Shown here piece by piece: positions 61,001-64,000 of a stretch of 64,000 bases of DNA (its first letter is position 1; each line of letters opens with the position of its first letter). The notes beneath the pieces are model-generated. The model ran no database searches. It was not told where the DNA came from and was given only the letters and a program-made list of their open reading frames with translations. The stretch covers positions 124,001-188,000 of the forward strand of contig NZ_SPQO01000001.1 in NCBI RefSeq assembly GCF_004570325.1, in the 5' to 3' direction. The translations under genes and the position numbers were made by a program. Source of the stretch: Mycobacterium sp. PS03-16 (GTDB lineage Bacteria; Actinomycetota; Actinomycetes; Mycobacteriales; Mycobacteriaceae).

Positions 61001-63235
61001 GACAACGTATTGCTTGAATTCGGGGAAGACGTGGATCGGTAGGCGTTCGAATTTCCAGGCAGCGGGGTCGTCCTCTTCGGAGGCGAGGCGGTATACCCAC
61101 AGGTGACTGTCAGGGAGAGGGCCCAACGTGTCCAGCAGGGTGATCGCGTTGTCGAGCCGCTCCGAGAAGCCCCGTAACCGCTGACGCACCGACCCGAGTC
61201 CATCCGTGGTCGAAATCGCGTTTCGCAGTGCGGTCACGGCTTTGGCCAGTTGAATGAGCCAGTATCGCGCTGCGGAGGCGGCCTGCCGAAGTGATCGGAA
61301 TTCGGGCCTGTTGTTCACCACGCCCGATTGAAGGACCACGCCGTCGGCCTTGCCAGAGTACTCGTGCAGATAGGTGAGTATCGCTTCGGAGAGCTCGTTG
61401 CCGGCGGATCGGATTTGTGTCGACGCCGACGCGATGGCGTCTACTGCGTCGCTCACGCCCTGTGCTGCGGCGGCCCGGGCTCGAATATTTCTCATCAGTT
61501 TGGATCGCTTGGCCAAGCTGTTGACGAGTATCTCCAGCTCGAGCGCGTCGATTCGCTCCGTCCACGCAGCGGTCAGTGAATCTTCGAGGGCGTGCGCCTC
61601 GTCGAAGACCAGGTCAGCACGGCCCTCGGCCAGCACATCTCCCGGTGCCCTGACGCCTTCTCGTTCCAGCTTGATCCAGCTGGCGATCAAGGCGTGGTTC
61701 ACCGAGACCACACCAGGCGACTTGTCGAGCCCTTTCAGTTGTTGCATCAACGGGCAGACGCTTGCCCAGGCGCAGTTTCTGCGGTCGCAGCCGCCGGCAT
61801 TGGTGCGGAGCCGTGCTCGGGTCCGGGCGTACCGTGCATCGGACCGGCGCAGCGTGAAGTCGGTGACGTCATCCCACGTCCCCGCGGGCGATGTCGCCAG
61901 TGCACGGATCGCAACCGCGATGGCAAGGCCGGACGCCTCGCTGTCGGAAAGGACGCTTTCGAGTTCGCGGGCGCAGACGTAATTGCCTACGCCTTGAATC
62001 TGACGGAACGGTGCCCTGAGCAGATCTTCGTCTTGCAGGCGTGCGGCCTCAGCGCGCAGCTGCCCTTGTAGTGCTTTTGTTGCGGTCGCGACAAGCACGG
62101 GGCGACCGGCCTGCGACGCCCGGCCAAGGGCGGGAAGCAGATATGCCAGGGATTTGCCGGTGCCGGTCGGAGCTTCGACAGCGAGCCGTCCGCCACCGTC
62201 GAAGATCTCGGACGTGGCATGGGCCATTTCCTGCTGCGCGGGACGTGGTCGAAGGCCGCGACGCTGGTACAGCGCGGGCAGATCGTCGCGCGTCGCTGAC
62301 CACGCGTCCGGAGACGGGGAACCGGTCGGAAGCAGTAGGGGGTCGGGCTCTCGGGTCAACGCCGACAGGTCGGGCGACGTCGTCAGTGGCGGAAGCAATC
62401 GCGCCAACGGGTGGTCGTAGGTTTCCAGCGCCGCGGTCGCGAGTTGCCAGCTCGGCTCATCAATGTCGACATCGTCGAGGAGGGCCCTGATGACCGCCGC
62501 AGTGGCCTTAGCGTCGGCCAGCGCGCGGTGTGGGTCTTCATTGGTGATGCCGTAGGTCGACGTGAGGTCGGCGAGCTGGCGGTTGGCCATCGCCACGTCG
62601 GCCAGTAACGAGAGGTGCAGGCTATCGACGGCAGTGGGGAACTGCAGAGGTTCTGATCTGGCGCGGCTCGCGGCTTGCTGGAGAAACGGCAGGTCGAAGC
62701 CGAGCACGTTGTGGCCGACGAGGAGGTCGACGTCAGTCAATTGCGCCACGAGGGCTCGCATGGCATATCCGAAAGGCACTGGCGTACCGATCGCCTGAGC
62801 AGGGCGTTGGACGCCGTCCGGCAGCTGGACCGTCAAGTCGAGCAGGGGCGTCCCGTCGACGCGGACGAGCGCGATCTCGGAAACGAAGTCGGTCTGGCGG
62901 TCGAGGCCGGTTGTCTCGATGTCCAGGACTGCAACACGGTCCAGCGACGCGCGGTGAGGTCGAGGTACGTACCACTCGGTGCTTTCGGGTGGGCCCTCGT
63001 CTGTGTCATCGGGGTTGTCGACGATGGCGGCGGCGACGGCGAGGCGTCCGTCGGCCGTGACTTCGAAGCGGTGCGGGAACCGATCCGGGAGCTGGTGGAG
63101 TCGGTCGACGGTTTGAATGAAGCCTCCTGCCCGGAGCCGCTCGCGCAGATCCGATGCGGTGAGGGGGCCGAGCTCCGCGAGAATCTGATGAACTGACTCC
63201 GCAGCCGGCGGCAGCGGACGGTTCGACGTGCTCAT
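57998..63235 (-). CDS. DEDDh exonuclease - DinG helicase - RecQ helicase fusion
   Basis: A 1745-residue fusion. A winged-helix-like segment occupies residues 1-85. The DEDDh exonuclease (about 100-255) keeps Asp105 and Glu107 (AVLDIETTGLD), Asp181, His236 and Asp241 (HRALADAKA). The DinG/XPD-type helicase (about 325-1030) has Walker A EAPTGTGKS (Lys361), FDEAH at 544-548, four iron-sulfur cysteines (421, 483, 488, 494) and motif VI QGFGRLIRSETDKG. The RecQ part (about 1050-1745) has Walker A LPTGFGKS (Lys1090), DEAHCISVWGHDFRP, QESGRAARA, the zinc cysteines 1585, 1601, 1609 and 1612 and a C-terminal winged helix. All three enzyme units look active. It is the promoter-proximal gene of a coupled pair with the SNF2 protein. 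A role in anti-phage defence or DNA repair is inferred. Confidence 0.92.
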   Translation of the reverse strand: MSTSNRPLPPAAESVHQILAELGPLTASDLRERLRAGGFIQTVDRLHQLPDRFPHRFEVTADGRLAVAAAIVDNPDDTDEGPPESTEWYVPRPHRASLDRVAVLDIETTGLDRQTDFVSEIALVRVDGTPLLDLTVQLPDGVQRPAQAIGTPVPFGYAMRALVAQLTDVDLLVGHNVLGFDLPFLQQAASRARSEPLQFPTAVDSLHLSLLADVAMANRQLADLTSTYGITNEDPHRALADAKATAAVIRALLDDVDIDEPSWQLATAALETYDHPLARLLPPLTTSPDLSALTREPDPLLLPTGSPSPDAWSATRDDLPALYQRRGLRPRPAQQEMAHATSEIFDGGGRLAVEAPTGTGKSLAYLLPALGRASQAGRPVLVATATKALQGQLRAEAARLQDEDLLRAPFRQIQGVGNYVCARELESVLSDSEASGLAIAVAIRALATSPAGTWDDVTDFTLRRSDARYARTRARLRTNAGGCDRRNCAWASVCPLMQQLKGLDKSPGVVSVNHALIASWIKLEREGVRAPGDVLAEGRADLVFDEAHALEDSLTAAWTERIDALELEILVNSLAKRSKLMRNIRARAAAAQGVSDAVDAIASASTQIRSAGNELSEAILTYLHEYSGKADGVVLQSGVVNNRPEFRSLRQAASAARYWLIQLAKAVTALRNAISTTDGLGSVRQRLRGFSERLDNAITLLDTLGPLPDSHLWVYRLASEEDDPAAWKFERLPIHVFPEFKQYVVDRTHSTVLCSATLTVEHRFDYIASRLGIRIDPDPDDDAFRALRLASPFNYEEQSVVVLTNHLPIPIPVNEREFCEEMAADQAGFLSISGGKALTLFAARKRMEAVADGVRVKAAELAARGVELLVQDELGRSQIAHRFRTELGTVLYGLKSYWEGFDAPGDTLSYLFLEKPPYPHPDDPLVSARQRAIAERGGDPFLDYVLPMTAMLFTQGFGRLIRSETDKGAALVCDRRLHSPTQAQRVILGSLPGPVIHEAVDRDDAWTRAIGFVTGTPPDLSSAISFGRDDVTQLLERLRLIEDEDPTAKLIEAAEVLFGIKELHPKQLDIMRAIIEGKDVVGILPTGFGKSLCFQLPALLAPEARATVVVSPLVALIKDQVNDLRGRRGIRPVQGITGATSRVVQTEILRDTANGQVRLLYVSPERLARDPVLRGALGRQDLNRVVVDEAHCISVWGHDFRPEFRQVPASVATFGSRPPRAGLTATATHEVETDIIGALDMSEPVAIREPSDRPNLRFRVINCLNERERARELLRFVTWSGQKAGIVYVSKRALAEEIAALLRRAGHAARPYHAGMVPEQRDAVQEDFDSDTTRIIVATKAFGMGINKPNIGWVLHYDLPDSLDGYAQESGRAARARDITGECVLLYTNADIARRRRLIDAHGTKADADITQHLLKKLWKCPERGDCRVFDIDEMAEQLGIDDDEINVHLAQLERVNAIEQRLDCSARGTVDVGFREPADEKERRLFREVFYKAHRARPNVRIQLDFQQLKDERGYDPDELEQQLINWSLDRLVTFSSSRRLRRVRLKTRNAPRSALEQESLRWKWWQKRRLGAMIDYATDASHCRRTVVAEHFGDVVTDCHSRDVEACDVCSGQAAPWATLPDHMVPDPELLVNAELIVLQAVAWSSNFRRGSYGEASLKAAVLGRDSLGEGRPLGAGVLSCPQFGALRHVRNGEKRWDEAVEKLIANGLIERRTIERERSRTPYQSLVLAPVGGQILGISEPQ

Positions 63236-63659
63236 AGCGTGTCGAGCAGTGGCGAGAGGGGTGCGAATTTCGATACGGGCCGAAGCGCCAGCACCGCGCG
63301 TTTCAGGACCTGTGGCAAAACAACCTACCTTCGCTCAGGTCTGATTATTGACGGTTGTTCACACTGTACTCATCCAGTGGCCATTTGGAGTGGGATTTTC
63401 TAGATCAGCTCATCTTTTAGCGTTCTTTGCTGACGATGGGCCGCCTCGATCGTGATGGGTATCCACAAAACGATAAATTACTGCGAACAAGTCGTCCTTG
63501 GGCCGTCCCTGTGCTAGGCAAGACTGGTACGCATACTTGCTCGAAGGGGGTTACGGGGCGATGCGCGATCATCGGCCGCCTCTTACTTGACCGTGAATCT
63601 GCCTAACTTGAGCGGCTGGGTCTTGACTAAGCGACGAGGCTCTTCCGGTTTGCCGCGAA
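63236..63659. other. Divergent intergenic region between helicase genes
   Basis: A 424-bp stretch, clearly richer in A/T than the rest of the window (for example 63330-63480), separating the leftward helicase pair from a rightward gene. It should hold both promoters. Short frames such as ATG 63561 end within a few codons. I found no convincing gene, RNA or inverted repeat. Confidence 0.5.
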
Positions 63660-64000
63660 GTGTTTAGCTTGATCGTCGGAGCCCTTGCCTCATGGCCCGC
63701 TTCACCTGATTCCGGGTTGGGTGTAGTCACGGAGGTCGACAGCCGAAACGTAGTCGTTCGCTTCGACGGCGAGTCGGAAGCGCGGGTGTTTAGCAAGCGC
63801 TCCGGCGCGGTCGAGCGAGTCCAACTCGCCGGCCTCGTGCGTAGGGTAAGTACCGGTGCTGTGGGCATCATCGTCGGGCCCTCGACACCCGAGCCGCCAC
63901 GATGGCAGATAGTGCTGGACGGAAAGCTGGTCGTGGTCGCCGAAGCCGACCTGCGGCCACATGTTCTGGATGATCCGAAGAGCAGGCTGATCGAGGGTCG
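63660..64000 (+). CDS. N-terminus of a probable SNF2/RapA- or DpdE-like helicase-associated protein (partial)
   Basis: An open frame from GTG 63660 (or TTG 63669) to the window end, about 113 residues. It reads LIVGALASWPASPDSGLGVV, then VVVRFDGESEARVF, VERVQLAGLVRRVSTGAVG and LVVVAEADLRPHVLDDPKSR. The pattern of short beta strands with RVF and VERV, then LRP, DDP and RL, resembles the beta-barrel that precedes the helicase core in RapA- and DpdE-type SNF2 proteins. No catalytic motif falls within the window, so the family call is tentative. It is divergent from the other helicase genes. Confidence 0.5.
   Translation, partial: MFSLIVGALASWPASPDSGLGVVTEVDSRNVVVRFDGESEARVFSKRSGAVERVQLAGLVRRVSTGAVGIIVGPSTPEPPRWQIVLDGKLVVVAEADLRPHVLDDPKSRLIEG

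Noticed and set aside
51558..63235. Assignment of the helicase pair to DISARM, BREX or Dpd
   Set aside because: No methyltransferase, PLD nuclease, PglX/PglZ-type protein or deazaguanine enzyme is visible inside the window, so no known label is justified.
1..64000. CRISPR arrays, insertion sequences, prophage
   Set aside because: No regularly spaced direct repeats, transposase motifs or phage structural genes were seen on either strand.

Overview
The window is high-GC, densely coded DNA from a mycobacterium, most probably a rapid-growing or environmental Mycolicibacterium/Mycobacterium. The evidence is two mycolic-acid cyclopropane-synthase-family methyltransferases, a KasA/KasB-type ketoacyl synthase, a Pks10/Pks18-type type III polyketide synthase, an EspC-family type VII secretion gene, a wax ester/diacylglycerol acyltransferase relative, a deazaflavin (F420) reductase-family protein, DUF5994 and DUF3558 proteins, and gpsA - yajQ - tRNA-Tyr in the order I associate with mycobacteria. 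Family calls were made by reading motifs, without any database search.

Layout. 0-2.6 kb: gpsA, a YajQ-family gene, tRNA-Tyr with a strong terminator, and a lipoprotein. 2.6-12.4 kb: two paralogous 921-residue LuxR/AAA regulators on either side of a large secreted sugar-dehydrogenase-like beta-propeller protein with PKD repeats. 12.6-22.9 kb: a Tat-exported PhoD-type phosphatase, a MarR regulator, a receptor-like Ser/Thr kinase with an extracytoplasmic solute-binding domain, a ketoacyl synthase without its catalytic cysteine, a large esterase, and a three-gene operon with overlapping starts (two membrane proteins and a quinone-oxidoreductase-like enzyme). 22.9-33.3 kb: a third large LuxR regulator, an NmrA-like protein, two mycolic acid methyltransferases, a translationally coupled type III PKS/FAD oxidoreductase pair, an alpha/beta-hydrolase-cyclase fusion and a DUF2236 protein. 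33.4-43.8 kb: small stress-type genes around a cold-shock gene, an acyltransferase-like protein with a degenerate active site, a two-component system resembling TrcR/TrcS, DoxX, an ECF sigma factor, a sugar-dehydrogenase-like lipoprotein, PPK2, a broken ThrE-type exporter gene and an F420-type reductase.

44.0-46.5 kb is a compact cassette: an EspC-like small protein, a WxG-type 455-residue protein with a glycine-rich hydrophobic C-terminus, and a multi-pass membrane protein. It reads as a type VII secreted toxin with an immunity protein. 46.5-51.3 kb is a tightly overlapping catabolic operon (cytochrome P450, 3Fe-4S ferredoxin, phosphotriesterase-like hydrolase, HpcH/HpaI aldolase, D-hydroxyacid dehydrogenase, TetR regulator) with a near-perfect 22-bp palindrome just upstream of the P450 start.

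51.6-64.0 kb is the most unusual part. It holds two giant translationally coupled genes: a 1745-residue fusion of a DEDDh exonuclease, a DinG/XPD-type iron-sulfur helicase and a RecQ helicase, and a 2147-residue SNF2-family helicase with three cysteine clusters. Across a 424-bp divergent intergenic region a further gene begins, whose N-terminus resembles the beta-barrel that precedes SNF2 helicases of the RapA/DpdE type; it runs off the window. This looks like a DNA-processing or anti-phage defence module that I cannot match to a named system.
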